In this document: in pieces, positions 17,425 through 26,301 of the stretch
How positions within the stretch are numbered: the first letter of the stretch is position 1
How the letters are laid out: every line of letters begins with the position of its first letter
Origin: Cloacimonetes bacterium UBA3541
GTDB lineage: Bacteria; Cloacimonadota; Cloacimonadia; Cloacimonadales; Cloacimonadaceae
Assembly (NCBI GenBank): GCA_002376725.1
Contig: DFOM01000041.1
Location: 1-26,381 of the forward strand
Direction of reading: 5' to 3'
Length of the DNA: 26,381 bases
The notes under the pieces: model-generated
What the model was told of the DNA's origin: nothing
What the model saw: the letters and a program-made list of their open reading frames with translations, nothing else
Database searches by the model: none
Translations under genes and position numbers: made by a program

Positions 17425-17454
17425 TTGACAAAAATCCACCATTCACAGTAAATG
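17425..17454 (+). promoter_or_regulatory. Candidate promoter for the tRNA-Val pair
   Basis: TTGACA (17425-17430) is followed after 18 nt by TAAATG (17449-17454), which would start transcription near 17461, six bases before the first tRNA. The position fits a tRNA promoter with a very short leader. Confidence 0.5.
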
Positions 17455-17466
17455 TAATCCAGTAGT

Positions 17467-17544
<78 letters not shown>

Positions 17545-17555
17545 TAAATTTAATA

Positions 17556-17632
17556 GGGTGATTAGCTCAGTTGGTTAGAGCGCTATGTTCACATCGTAGA
17601 GGTCACTGGTTCAATTCCAGTATCACCCACCA
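17556..17632 (+). tRNA. tRNA-Val (anticodon CAC)
   Basis: It is nearly identical to the preceding tRNA, 11 bp away, with the same acceptor and T arms and an encoded CCA (17630-17632). The anticodon arm is CTATG/CGTAG, with one G-U pair, and loop TTCACAT, so the anticodon is CAC (17590-17592), reading GUG. The two genes look like a tandem duplication that diverged in the anticodon arm and are probably transcribed together. Confidence 0.93.
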
Positions 17633-17688
17633 TAAAAACATTAATTTCCCCCTTTTCTCTACAAAATAATAAAATTGGAAAAAAGCAT

Positions 17689-17718
17689 TTGACAATAAAG
17701 CCAATTTTTTGGTATTGA
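17689..17718 (+). promoter_or_regulatory. Candidate promoter for the DUF6754 module
   Basis: TTGACA (17689-17694) is followed after 18 nt by TATTGA (17713-17718), giving a leader of about 40 nt before the ATG at 17765. AGGAG (17753-17757) forms a well-placed ribosome binding site. Transcription might also read through from the tRNA genes, since no terminator is seen after them. Confidence 0.5.
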
Positions 17719-17764
17719 ATTTTAACTTGTTTTTTAGTTATCCGTTTGGGTTAGGAGTTTGAAT

Positions 17765-20700
17765 ATGAAATTGAAATTTTACGCTATTAACCTGTTACTG
17801 CTCTTTTTAATTGTCTTCGGCTGTAGCAGTCAGAAAAGCATTGATAAATCCAATCTCCCTAATTATCCTGTGGAAAATCTGCAAATTGGAGATATTCCAA
17901 ATGATGGTGGAGACGGTTTATTTCTAAGCTGGAAACCCTTACCTAAAGAAAAAAGAGTGCAAGAATATCGCGTCTACCGCGGTGTTCATCCTGACACACT
18001 TTTCTTTCTAGCTTCCATTCAGGTAAATGTTAAAACTGGAGTAGCTGCCGATACAATGTTCTATTATGATAGTGGCACAAGTGATTTCATTTCTCTTGAA
18101 TCTCCCCGAAAATTAAAATATGAGAAAGGTGCTAAAAACTCTAATCTTTACAGAGCTATACCAAGAGATGTAGAAATTGCTGCTCGCTTGAGTGAATGCT
18201 TTGACCTATACAGCATTATGGACGATAGTGATTATTACTATCATTCAAAAAAAAGCTATACAGCAGACGAAAAAGATACGGATGTCTATGCTGGTATGCG
18301 TTTAGATCAGCAAATAATTGTAGCTTCTTTAAAGGGTACCCCGGAAGGGCAAACTCCAGAATTTAAATATTATTATACCGTTGTTCCGGTGGATGAACGC
18401 AATCAAATCCTAGGTATTGCAAAACCAGTCTCTGCTTCTCCTATTGATGATGCTCCTTTATCTTCACCTGCTTTTTACAGTGTAGCTGTTCAAGATAGAA
18501 AGGAAATGCAATTTGAATGGGAATATCCAGTTAATTTTAATGACATTATGATGTATATAATTTATGCTATTCCCGACATAACTAAAGATGAATGGAAGCA
18601 ACTTAATACTTTGGAAAGAGATCAACTAACAACCAGTAATGGTTTTATGCTAACGCAAGGTCTAGTGGGTGGCGGAGCATTAAAAAATAATTGTGTCATC
18701 AAAGAGTCCGATCTTTTGCCCCTGGGTCTAAATTGGAATAATATCACTCAAAGTGCTTTTGCCATCAGATTTGTAGATGCATCAAATAATTTTTCTTCAT
18801 TAAGTAAACTCTCCCTACCAAAATTTATTGATAGTTCTCAACTTCCTCCAGTTCCTAAATATAGAGTAGAAGACAAACCTATGGATAAAGGTGACCGCAT
18901 TACTGTCACCTGGCAGGAACCCATTGTCTCTCTCACTCGTACAACCTCACATAATAAAAATGGCTCTCGTCTCAAAGTTAACTATCAAATAAATAAGACT
19001 GATGCTCAGGATATCCAGAATATCTATTTTGACTTTTATGAACCAGATTCGGACACCCCTTTTGATCATATAAATGAATATCATCAGGACAATATTATAT
19101 ATGTGGACATCCCTCAGAAATATTCCTTGCGAAATGGAGGCAAATTTCCTTCAGACAGCCTCAAAGTCCGCATAACTATCAATAGTAGACCCTATCAAAT
19201 TGACCCGAAAACAGGAAAAATAATCTATGGTAAAGCTCGGATTATTCCTGATTATGAGATAATCCAATATCTAAAACCTGATCCTGCTATGTTGGCTTAT
19301 ATGCCTTCAAAATCCTTTATTGTTAATGGAATAGATGCCTTCTCTAGCAAAAATGTGGTCTATCGTAAAGGTTATCGTAGCCCTAACTTTACCAAAATAA
19401 AATCCAATACTTGCTATGAAAACTTTCTGGATGTTTCAGTTGGGTATATTTCTTCCATTAGTAAGCCGGTTCTTGGTTTCAATTTTGTTAAAGATGGCAA
19501 ATTATATACCTACATTGAAGGAAAACGCTATTCCCGAAATCTTAAACCTGGTGAAAAGGCTTCGGGATTAGCATTAGTTCCTTCTACTATAGATTTTACC
19601 TATGATCCGGTAAATAATACTACCCTAAATATCAGTATCTATCTTGACGAAGCGAAGAAAATGCTATCTCAACTTTCAGATGAGTTAAAAGATTCTCAAC
19701 AAAAAATTGCCGCTTATAAGGACTCTCTGGCAATAGCAACTCCTGCTCAAGCACTTATATATCAACAGAATATTGCTCAGCTGGAACAAAATATAGCTCA
19801 GACCGAATCTCAACTTAAAATTTATCAGGATAACCCTTACTTTAAAGAAGCTCTAAAAACAAAAAATAATCATCAATTGATGCGCTATGTTGCCTCTATC
19901 CGTGAACCTGAATTACGGAAACATACCTATGCTGTAGTCCGCACCAATGAAAAGGCAATGTTTTCAGAAACTCCTCCTGATCTTGACCAAAAAGGAGAAT
20001 TTAACTATTATACTCCTATATCCAATTGGTTTGATTGGACTAAACTGGTTACTCTTATTGCCGTCTTAATCTTTGGTCTAGATGTGGTAATCTTTATCAA
20101 TCTAGCAAAACGAGGCAAAAATCTGTATCTCCGTCCTTTAGCAGGTTTGCAAGAAATAGATAATGCGGTAGGAAGAGCAACCGAAATGGGAAGACCAATT
20201 CTTTACTGTATGGGAGTTGGTTATTTATCTGATGTAGCAACTATCGCTTCTATGGGTATCTTAAGTCAGGTAGCCAAAAAAGCAGCTGAATATGATACCC
20301 GTATAATCGTTCCCTGCTATGACTATCTGGTTATGCCTATTGCCCAGGAAATAGTTCAAGAAGCTCACTATGAAGTTGGACGTCCGGATAGTTATGATAA
20401 AAATGATGTATTCTACCTAACTTCTGTCCAGTTTGCTTATGTTGCAGGTGTTAATGGTATAATGACTCGGGAAAGAGTTGCTACTAACTTTTTTATGGGA
20501 TACTTTGCTGCAGAAGCACTATTGATGACAGAAACTGGTAATACCATTGGTGCTGTCCAGATTGCTGGTTCTGATGCTATCACGCAGATACCTTTCTTCA
20601 TCACTACCTGTGACTATACTCTTATTGGTGAAGAACTCTATGCTGCATCTGCCTATCTCAATCGCGAGCCAATGCTTCTGGGCACACTTAAAGCTCAGGA

Positions 20701-20797
20701 TTATTTCAAATTTATTATCTTAGTATTTATTATTGCTGGAGCCATTTTAGGCACCTTCCAGCTTACAGGTCTAATGCAAATCTTCCCTGTTAAATAA
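17765..20797 (+). CDS. FN3 lipoprotein with transmembrane-anchored DUF6754 domain (first paralogue)
   Basis: An upstream TTG (17759) also opens the frame, but the ATG at 17765 has AGGAG 7 nt before it. The 1010-residue product starts with a lipoprotein signal (lipobox VFGC, Cys20). It continues with FN3-like domains (one opening at NDGGDGLFLSWKPL, another near KPMDKGDRITVTW), a likely coiled coil (about 625-695), and a membrane segment (about 761-780) followed by positive residues. The DUF6754 domain (about 786-978) contains DNAVGRATEMGRP, AAEYDTR, VQFAYVAGVNGI and TTCDYTLIGEE. A final membrane segment (about 981-1002) ends the protein. Charge distribution puts DUF6754 in the cytoplasm and the FN3 part outside the inner membrane. 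Function is unknown. It is the first gene of the module, 14 bp before the next. Confidence 0.85.
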   Translation: MKLKFYAINLLLLFLIVFGCSSQKSIDKSNLPNYPVENLQIGDIPNDGGDGLFLSWKPLPKEKRVQEYRVYRGVHPDTLFFLASIQVNVKTGVAADTMFYYDSGTSDFISLESPRKLKYEKGAKNSNLYRAIPRDVEIAARLSECFDLYSIMDDSDYYYHSKKSYTADEKDTDVYAGMRLDQQIIVASLKGTPEGQTPEFKYYYTVVPVDERNQILGIAKPVSASPIDDAPLSSPAFYSVAVQDRKEMQFEWEYPVNFNDIMMYIIYAIPDITKDEWKQLNTLERDQLTTSNGFMLTQGLVGGGALKNNCVIKESDLLPLGLNWNNITQSAFAIRFVDASNNFSSLSKLSLPKFIDSSQLPPVPKYRVEDKPMDKGDRITVTWQEPIVSLTRTTSHNKNGSRLKVNYQINKTDAQDIQNIYFDFYEPDSDTPFDHINEYHQDNIIYVDIPQKYSLRNGGKFPSDSLKVRITINSRPYQIDPKTGKIIYGKARIIPDYEIIQYLKPDPAMLAYMPSKSFIVNGIDAFSSKNVVYRKGYRSPNFTKIKSNTCYENFLDVSVGYISSISKPVLGFNFVKDGKLYTYIEGKRYSRNLKPGEKASGLALVPSTIDFTYDPVNNTTLNISIYLDEAKKMLSQLSDELKDSQQKIAAYKDSLAIATPAQALIYQQNIAQLEQNIAQTESQLKIYQDNPYFKEALKTKNNHQLMRYVASIREPELRKHTYAVVRTNEKAMFSETPPDLDQKGEFNYYTPISNWFDWTKLVTLIAVLIFGLDVVIFINLAKRGKNLYLRPLAGLQEIDNAVGRATEMGRPILYCMGVGYLSDVATIASMGILSQVAKKAAEYDTRIIVPCYDYLVMPIAQEIVQEAHYEVGRPDSYDKNDVFYLTSVQFAYVAGVNGIMTRERVATNFFMGYFAAEALLMTETGNTIGAVQIAGSDAITQIPFFITTCDYTLIGEELYAASAYLNREPMLLGTLKAQDYFKFIILVFIIAGAILGTFQLTGLMQIFPVK

Positions 20798-20811
20798 AAG
20801 AGGTCTTATTT

Positions 20812-21438
20812 ATGAAAAAAACTGTACCCTTACTCATTGTCATCATCGGTGGAGTTATCTGGCTTGCCTGGGTTTTTGTTCCCCACCGTATAATCCAGGA
20901 TGTATTTTATTACGATTTCTATCTACCCTGGGCTAGAGCTATGGCACCTTTTGCAATGTTATTAGGAGTGATCAGCCTTTCAATGATGCATTATGGTAAA
21001 ATCAAACGCAGAGTACCAAAATGGCAATATAGCTTCTTCTTCTTTGCAGGATTTATTGTAACCTCTCTAGCTGGCTTCATTGGAGGCACCCAAAAAGGTG
21101 GATTGTATATGTGGATATTTGAAAATATGCAAATGCCTATGAGTGCTACGATGTTTTCTCTTTTAGCATTTTATATGGCATCAGCCGCATATAAAGCATT
21201 CCGCGCCCGCTCTCCTGAAGCAACTGTACTTCTTGTTGCCGCCATAATCGTTATGCTCGCTCAGGTCCCATTTGGAGTTAAAATAAGCAAATATATCCCC
21301 GACATTTCTCAATGGATACTGGATGTTCCTAATCTAGCATCTAAGCGAGGTATCTTACTAGGTGTAGGTTTAGGTAGTGTCGCTACAGCTCTAAAGATAA
21401 TGCTTGGAATTGAACGCTCCTATCTGGGAGGTGATTAA
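20812..21438 (+). CDS. Conserved-module polytopic membrane protein (208 aa)
   Basis: The family is not recognised. The 208-residue product has about six hydrophobic segments (near 4-24, 42-60, 72-92, 107-129, 137-153 and 180-200) and short loops. A conserved-looking loop GGTQKGGLYMWIFENMQMPM lies between the third and fourth segments. There is no signal peptide cleavage site, transporter motif or enzyme motif. AGAGG lies about 8 nt before the ATG. It starts 14 bp after the first DUF6754 gene and ends 1 bp before the next gene, so it is part of the same operon and probably of the same membrane complex. Its size and topology resemble the 205-residue protein encoded downstream, though sequence similarity is not obvious. 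Confidence 0.75.
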   Translation: MKKTVPLLIVIIGGVIWLAWVFVPHRIIQDVFYYDFYLPWARAMAPFAMLLGVISLSMMHYGKIKRRVPKWQYSFFFFAGFIVTSLAGFIGGTQKGGLYMWIFENMQMPMSATMFSLLAFYMASAAYKAFRARSPEATVLLVAAIIVMLAQVPFGVKISKYIPDISQWILDVPNLASKRGILLGVGLGSVATALKIMLGIERSYLGGD

Positions 21439-21439
21439 A

Positions 21440-22633
21440 ATGGCTGAGAAAAAAAGCTTTTTTGTATGGATGCAATCTTTAGACAGAAGATGGATTTATC
21501 TCGTCGTTGCCCTTGCCATCATTATTCCACTGCTTATACCTTATAATTCTGATAATGTTACCACTCCTCCCACGGAAAATGTCTATCAGATGGTAGATTC
21601 TTTTGCTGGAAGAGAAGATAGAGCAGTTTTATTAAGTTTCTATCATGACGCTTCCGTTATGCCAGAGCTCTATCCTATGCAGATAGCCATTATCCGTCAT
21701 TGTTTTGAACGAAATATTAAGGTGTTTTTCCTTTCTTTCCTGCCTACCGGTGCTCCTATAATTGATATGGCAATCAATACTGTCAAAGAAGAATATCCTA
21801 ATATAAAATCGGGTGTAGACTACTGTAATTTTGGTTACATTCCAGCTGCCTTAATTGTCCCTACTGTTATAGGAATGGGCGATAACATCGCTACTGCAGT
21901 GCCTACCGATGCAGAAGGTAGAAAAACTGAAAATCTTCCTATAATGAAAGGAATAACTAATTACAATGAGATGAATTTAGTTATTGAATTTTCCGGATCT
22001 ACCGCCGGCGCATATTGGCTAATTTATGCTCGCCCTAAATTCGGAACTAATATCGCTGTTGGAGTTACCGCTGTTATGGCAGCTGATGAGTATCCTTATT
22101 TGCAAACGGGACAATATATTGGATTACTTTGTGGACTTAAGGGTGCAGCAGAATATGAAAAACTGGTTGATGTTTTTGCTGCTTATCGCACTCCCGGAGA
22201 ACCATTACAACCCTACATAGATGAAAATGGTAATAAAATCGTACCCGGTCGTGCGTTCAGCAAAGATATACTTAAGCAACCAGAAATCAAAGATCTGATT
22301 AAAATAACTACCCAAACTGAAGCGAAATTTACTCCTGAGGAGTTTGAACTTTTCCTGAAAAGCTGCCCAGAAAAAGATCAACCTCTTTTACAGCTAGCTA
22401 AACAAACCGTTGAGGGAAATATCATTATAGATGTTAGTAAACTTGATCAAGATCAATTATCTCCTATTACCTGGGATACACTCAATCGCTTGACTCGCAA
22501 TACCCAATACAAATTCAAAGTAGCACGAGTAGGTATGAATGCTCAATCCGTTGCACATATAATAATGATTATTTTTATAATTTTGGGAAATATAGGTTAT
22601 TTCCTGCAGAAAGCTCAAACGACTAAGAAATAA
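21440..22633 (+). CDS. Bitopic membrane protein with large Rossmann-like domain (398 aa), unknown function
   Basis: An upstream TTG frame start (21404) is rejected: the ATG at 21440 has GGGAGG ending 8 nt before it and lies one base past the previous stop. The 398-residue product has an N-terminal membrane segment (about 18-36) preceded by Lys/Arg, and a C-terminal one (about 368-388). About 330 residues between them are probably outside the inner membrane. They alternate hydrophobic strands and helices, for example DRAVLLSFYHDAS, NIKVFFLSFLPTGAP and MNLVIEFSGSTAGAYW, and contain YPYLQTGQYIGLLCGLKGAA. The pattern loosely resembles the DUF6754 domain of its neighbours. No catalytic motif is recognised. 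Confidence 0.75.
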   Translation: MAEKKSFFVWMQSLDRRWIYLVVALAIIIPLLIPYNSDNVTTPPTENVYQMVDSFAGREDRAVLLSFYHDASVMPELYPMQIAIIRHCFERNIKVFFLSFLPTGAPIIDMAINTVKEEYPNIKSGVDYCNFGYIPAALIVPTVIGMGDNIATAVPTDAEGRKTENLPIMKGITNYNEMNLVIEFSGSTAGAYWLIYARPKFGTNIAVGVTAVMAADEYPYLQTGQYIGLLCGLKGAAEYEKLVDVFAAYRTPGEPLQPYIDENGNKIVPGRAFSKDILKQPEIKDLIKITTQTEAKFTPEEFELFLKSCPEKDQPLLQLAKQTVEGNIIIDVSKLDQDQLSPITWDTLNRLTRNTQYKFKVARVGMNAQSVAHIIMIIFIILGNIGYFLQKAQTTKK

Positions 22634-22644
22634 GGGAGTTAGAT

Positions 22645-23262
22645 ATGTCTTTCGAATTATTTAGCAATCTTGTCGGTGCATTTTTCACCTTGTGTATATT
22701 CTCGTTCCTTTATAAGGACAATCCATTTTACCAGATGTCCGAACAACTTTTAGTCGGTATCTCTCTGGGATATTCTCTAGTGTTAACCTATGAACGAGTT
22801 TTCATCCCTTATTTCTATCAACCTATATTCTTGAAACACGAATGGATTCTCATTATACCCAGTATTATAGGTCTTTTTTATCTGTTTCGTTTTTCATCCA
22901 AACTCAGCTGGCTTTCCCGCTATCCTATTGCCTTTTCTATGATGAGTGTCGGTGCCTCTGTAGCTCTGGCTATGCACACCAGTATTCTGGTACAGATGCG
23001 TCAGGCTATGGTACCTATAGAAAATATCAACCTTGCTCTCATTTTTATTGGCACCATAACCGTCTTACTCTATTTCTTCTTTTCCAAAGCACATACTGGA
23101 GTTTATGGACAATTTGTTAATATCGGAAAATGGTTTATGATGGTGGGATTTGGAGCTTCTTTCGGTCTCACGGTTATGGCTCGTATTTCTCTACTTATAG
23201 GTAGAATCCAATTTTTGGTAAATGATGTATTTTTGGCTCTGAAGCAAGCCTTTTTCGGCTAA
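22645..23262 (+). CDS. Conserved-module polytopic membrane protein (205 aa)
   Basis: Not recognised as a named family. The 205-residue product shows about six hydrophobic segments (near 5-22, 33-52, 68-82, 92-112, 125-145 and 155-185). Charged residues lie mainly in short loops such as YKDNPFYQMSEQ and SKAHTGVYGQF. The start ATG follows AGGGAG by about 7 nt and lies 11 bp after the 398-residue protein gene. It is the fourth gene of the DUF6754 module. A 90-bp gap with a strong hairpin separates it from the second DUF6754 lipoprotein. A channel or scaffold role within the complex is possible but unsupported. Confidence 0.75.
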   Translation: MSFELFSNLVGAFFTLCIFSFLYKDNPFYQMSEQLLVGISLGYSLVLTYERVFIPYFYQPIFLKHEWILIIPSIIGLFYLFRFSSKLSWLSRYPIAFSMMSVGASVALAMHTSILVQMRQAMVPIENINLALIFIGTITVLLYFFFSKAHTGVYGQFVNIGKWFMMVGFGASFGLTVMARISLLIGRIQFLVNDVFLALKQAFFG

Positions 23263-23293
23263 ATGCTATCAGAGCCTAAGTTATAGTTCTAGT

Positions 23294-23326
23294 TTCTCCG
23301 TATTCATCCTCTGATAATGCGGAGAA
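23294..23326 (+). promoter_or_regulatory. Intra-operon hairpin before second DUF6754 gene
   Basis: Arms TTCTCCGTATT (23294-23304) and AATGCGGAGAA (23316-23326) form an 11-bp stem with one G-U pair and an 11-nt loop. No T-run follows, so it is not a classical terminator. Its position in the only sizeable gap of the module suggests mRNA processing, partial attenuation or stabilisation of the flanking transcripts. Confidence 0.6.
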
Positions 23327-23352
23327 TCTAAACTTTGCTGAAGGTTTTTTAT

Positions 23353-26238
23353 ATGAAAAAAATTTTTTTCTATCTAACTCTTGCTTTGCTCGTAGGGATA
23401 TTCGGTCTAACCGGTTGCACAAAAGAAAATGCTTCGGAAGATAGAATTCAAGGATTTTCTGTCTATGATGCTCCTAATGATGATGGAACAGGATTGGTTC
23501 TCCAATGGCATCCTCTTGATAAAAGGAATCGTATTATTAAATATAATATATATAGAGGTCACCATCCCGATAGCCTTTTTCTTCTGGAAAGTTTGGAGGT
23601 TGACCCGAAAGTTAGTCAAACTGATAGCTGGTTCAATTATACTGATAAAGATTATAATGCCACCTTGATCTCTTTTGAGACTGCTCCTGGAAAACTGAAG
23701 AAGGAAAAACAACAGGTCTCTACAGGTACACTTTATGGAAATGTGCCTCGTGACCCTCAAGTTTTGGGTGCCCTTATACCCCATTATGATGTTTTAGGAC
23801 TAATCAATACACCAAAGTATTATAAACCCTCTAAACGCATTGAACGGAAAGAAGATGGAACTGATAATGTATATGCAGGTTATAATCTAAATCAATTCAG
23901 CATCATCTTTGCTAATCCTAAGGCAGAACATACCTACTATTATTGCGTTGTCCCCGTTAATGAAACCGGTCGTTTTCTCCCTGCAACTCCTATCCTTTCT
24001 GCTGTTCCCTATAATAATAGGCCTGATACTACTGCTATCTTTTATTCCACCTATATAGAAGATACCGATGAATTCCGCTTTGAATGGTCACCTCCCTCTG
24101 AAACTTCCAATATTGTATCCTGGGAAGTATGGCTAATGCCCAAAGGTCTCTTGCCCCAATTTTATGCAGATCAAAAAGCAAATATCCATTCAACGGATAG
24201 TATATTTAATGCTAATTGGCAAAAAAGTTCTATTTTTATTAAAGAAATGCAACCTGAATACTGGGGTCAGAATTTTTATGATAAGACTTACCCTCAAGAA
24301 ACAAAAGCTAAATTACCGCCTCTTCACCAAATGTCTTCCTATATTCCTGTTCTTACCTACACCAGCTACTGGTCATCAGAAGATGGCACCCGAAATGAAA
24401 CTTTTCAAGCTGCCTCCTTAGGAAGACCACTTCAGATTTATAAATCTAAAGAATTACCCATAATACCTACATATAAAGTAATGGATAAGCCTAATGATAA
24501 AGGTGAAAATATCGTTCTGTCCTTAGGACGCCCTTTTGCCTATATCACTCAAGCTACTTTTACTGATTTAGAACATACTAAATTCCGTGTTAATTACGAT
24601 ATCTCAGCTAATGGTTACCTTGGGATCTCTAAATTGCGTTTCCGTTTTCTGGATTCTCAAGGTAAACTTCTGGATGAAGTGATAGAAGGTTATATTGATA
24701 AGACCATATATGCCAAGTTCCCCAAAAACCGTAACTGGAAAGAAGATATCACCGTCCAGATTTATTCTCAATTAAGTAATGAAAAGGAATTGTCTACTTA
24801 TTTCATAACTCAAAAAATAAATTATGATTTTAAATCCTTACGGTTTTCTGGTGGAGATATATATGATGGTGAGCAGAATTTAAGTAATCTATACTATGAT
24901 ATTTTTCGCCGTACTCCTCTGGATTATTCTTTTTCACCCGGTATGAGATTTCGTGCTATCTCAAGAGTTTATGACCACACTGTTCCCTATCCAGAATCCA
25001 ATACTGTCAAATTGCTAAAAGTTGATGAAGTTTCACAACTGGTTCTGCTGGACCCTCATTTTACCGTCGCTCTGGATGAAAAAACTGGAGTTACTTTTTC
25101 TCCTTCGCTTTTTAAACAAGATACCATTGATTATGTGAAAGATCTTTCTGCTCAGATAGATAACCTATCTCGCCTGATTCCGGAAAACGATACTTTATCC
25201 GAAGCTGCTCAAAATCTTGCTGCTCTCCAAGCTGAACATAATTTCATTATCTCTCTTCCCATCTATCAACAAGGAATTAAAGCAAAAAACGATAAAGATT
25301 GGCGCAACATTCTTCGTCAAGAACTGGACCGAAATTCTCGTTCCTATGAATATAAATTACTGTTGACTAATGCCCGTGGTTTATGGGCTAACGAAGATGA
25401 CTTACCTGAAAGTAAAAGACCTAGACCTGATACTCCAGGTAGAACTAGCTTCCTGCATCCGGAAGGTGAATGGTTTGACACCACTAAACTCGCTACTCTT
25501 ATAGCTACAATTTTAATGGGCATCATTGTGGTCCTAGCTTTTTATCAAGCTCGCAGGAAAGACCTCTATATCCGACCTATTGCAGGTCTGGAAGAATTAG
25601 ATAATGCTGTAGGAAGAGCAACTGAAATGGGTCGTCCTGTTTTATTCGTCCCGGGATGGGGCACCTTAGGTGACCCTTGTACTATATCAGCTATGATGAT
25701 TCTCAATCGTATTGCTAAAAAAACTGCAGAATACGATACCCGTTTAATTGCTCCTCAGGTAGATTATCTCGTGCTACCGCTGGCTCAAGAAATGGTTAAA
25801 AGTGCTTATGATGAAGTGGGACGTCCTGATGCCTATAATCAAGATGATATCTTCTTCGTCTCTGATGTTCAATTCGCTTTTAGCGCTGCCGTTAATGGTA
25901 TTATCGTTAGAGAAAAAGTTGCCACTGTCTTTTATATGGGTTATTTCTTTGCCGAAGCTCTATTAATGACGGAAACTGGAAATCAAGCTGGTGCTATCCA
26001 AATAGCCGGTACCGATGCTATAACCCAGATTCCTTTCTTCATTACTACCTGTGACTATACTCTTATTGGTGAAGAATTCTATGCCGCTTCAGCTTATCTC
26101 TCCCGCAATGTTGAATTGGTGGCTATGCTTAAATCTGAAGACTACTTCAAGATTATCCTAATTATCCTTGCCATTGTTGGCGTTGTAATATCTACTCTGG
26201 GCATCAATACCCTTCTGGAATTCTTACCTATTGAATAA
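23353..26238 (+). CDS. FN3 lipoprotein with transmembrane-anchored DUF6754 domain (second paralogue)
   Basis: An upstream TTG (23335) is rejected because the ATG at 23353 has GAAGG 8 nt before it and starts a clean lipoprotein signal (lipobox LTGC, Cys22). The 961-residue product repeats the architecture of the first module gene: an N-terminal FN3-like domain (NDDGTGLVLQWHPL, then YNIYRGHHPDSLFLLESL), a second such region near KPNDKGENIVL, a likely coiled coil (about 590-635), a membrane segment (about 713-731) followed by Arg/Lys, DUF6754 (about 738-930) and a final membrane segment (about 932-952). The DUF6754 regions are much more alike than the FN3 parts. It is the last gene of the module. 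Function is unknown. Confidence 0.85.
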   Translation: MKKIFFYLTLALLVGIFGLTGCTKENASEDRIQGFSVYDAPNDDGTGLVLQWHPLDKRNRIIKYNIYRGHHPDSLFLLESLEVDPKVSQTDSWFNYTDKDYNATLISFETAPGKLKKEKQQVSTGTLYGNVPRDPQVLGALIPHYDVLGLINTPKYYKPSKRIERKEDGTDNVYAGYNLNQFSIIFANPKAEHTYYYCVVPVNETGRFLPATPILSAVPYNNRPDTTAIFYSTYIEDTDEFRFEWSPPSETSNIVSWEVWLMPKGLLPQFYADQKANIHSTDSIFNANWQKSSIFIKEMQPEYWGQNFYDKTYPQETKAKLPPLHQMSSYIPVLTYTSYWSSEDGTRNETFQAASLGRPLQIYKSKELPIIPTYKVMDKPNDKGENIVLSLGRPFAYITQATFTDLEHTKFRVNYDISANGYLGISKLRFRFLDSQGKLLDEVIEGYIDKTIYAKFPKNRNWKEDITVQIYSQLSNEKELSTYFITQKINYDFKSLRFSGGDIYDGEQNLSNLYYDIFRRTPLDYSFSPGMRFRAISRVYDHTVPYPESNTVKLLKVDEVSQLVLLDPHFTVALDEKTGVTFSPSLFKQDTIDYVKDLSAQIDNLSRLIPENDTLSEAAQNLAALQAEHNFIISLPIYQQGIKAKNDKDWRNILRQELDRNSRSYEYKLLLTNARGLWANEDDLPESKRPRPDTPGRTSFLHPEGEWFDTTKLATLIATILMGIIVVLAFYQARRKDLYIRPIAGLEELDNAVGRATEMGRPVLFVPGWGTLGDPCTISAMMILNRIAKKTAEYDTRLIAPQVDYLVLPLAQEMVKSAYDEVGRPDAYNQDDIFFVSDVQFAFSAAVNGIIVREKVATVFYMGYFFAEALLMTETGNQAGAIQIAGTDAITQIPFFITTCDYTLIGEEFYAASAYLSRNVELVAMLKSEDYFKIILIILAIVGVVISTLGINTLLEFLPIE

Positions 26239-26301
26239 GCTCTCAATATCTTTCCTACACTAGAAAATAGCTGTTAAAATTAGTATCTTGTTTTGTGCAA
26301 G

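Larger units (their letters stand above)
16831..17466. other. Non-coding region between LolC operon and tRNA genes
   Basis: About 640 bp without a convincing gene. It holds the 11-bp tandem repeat at 17020-17060, the palindrome at 17260-17273, an AT-rich stretch around 17225-17245, and the tRNA promoter near 17425. Short open frames here read through the repeat in shifting phases and look spurious. A small RNA could be encoded, but I see no recognisable family. Confidence 0.6.
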
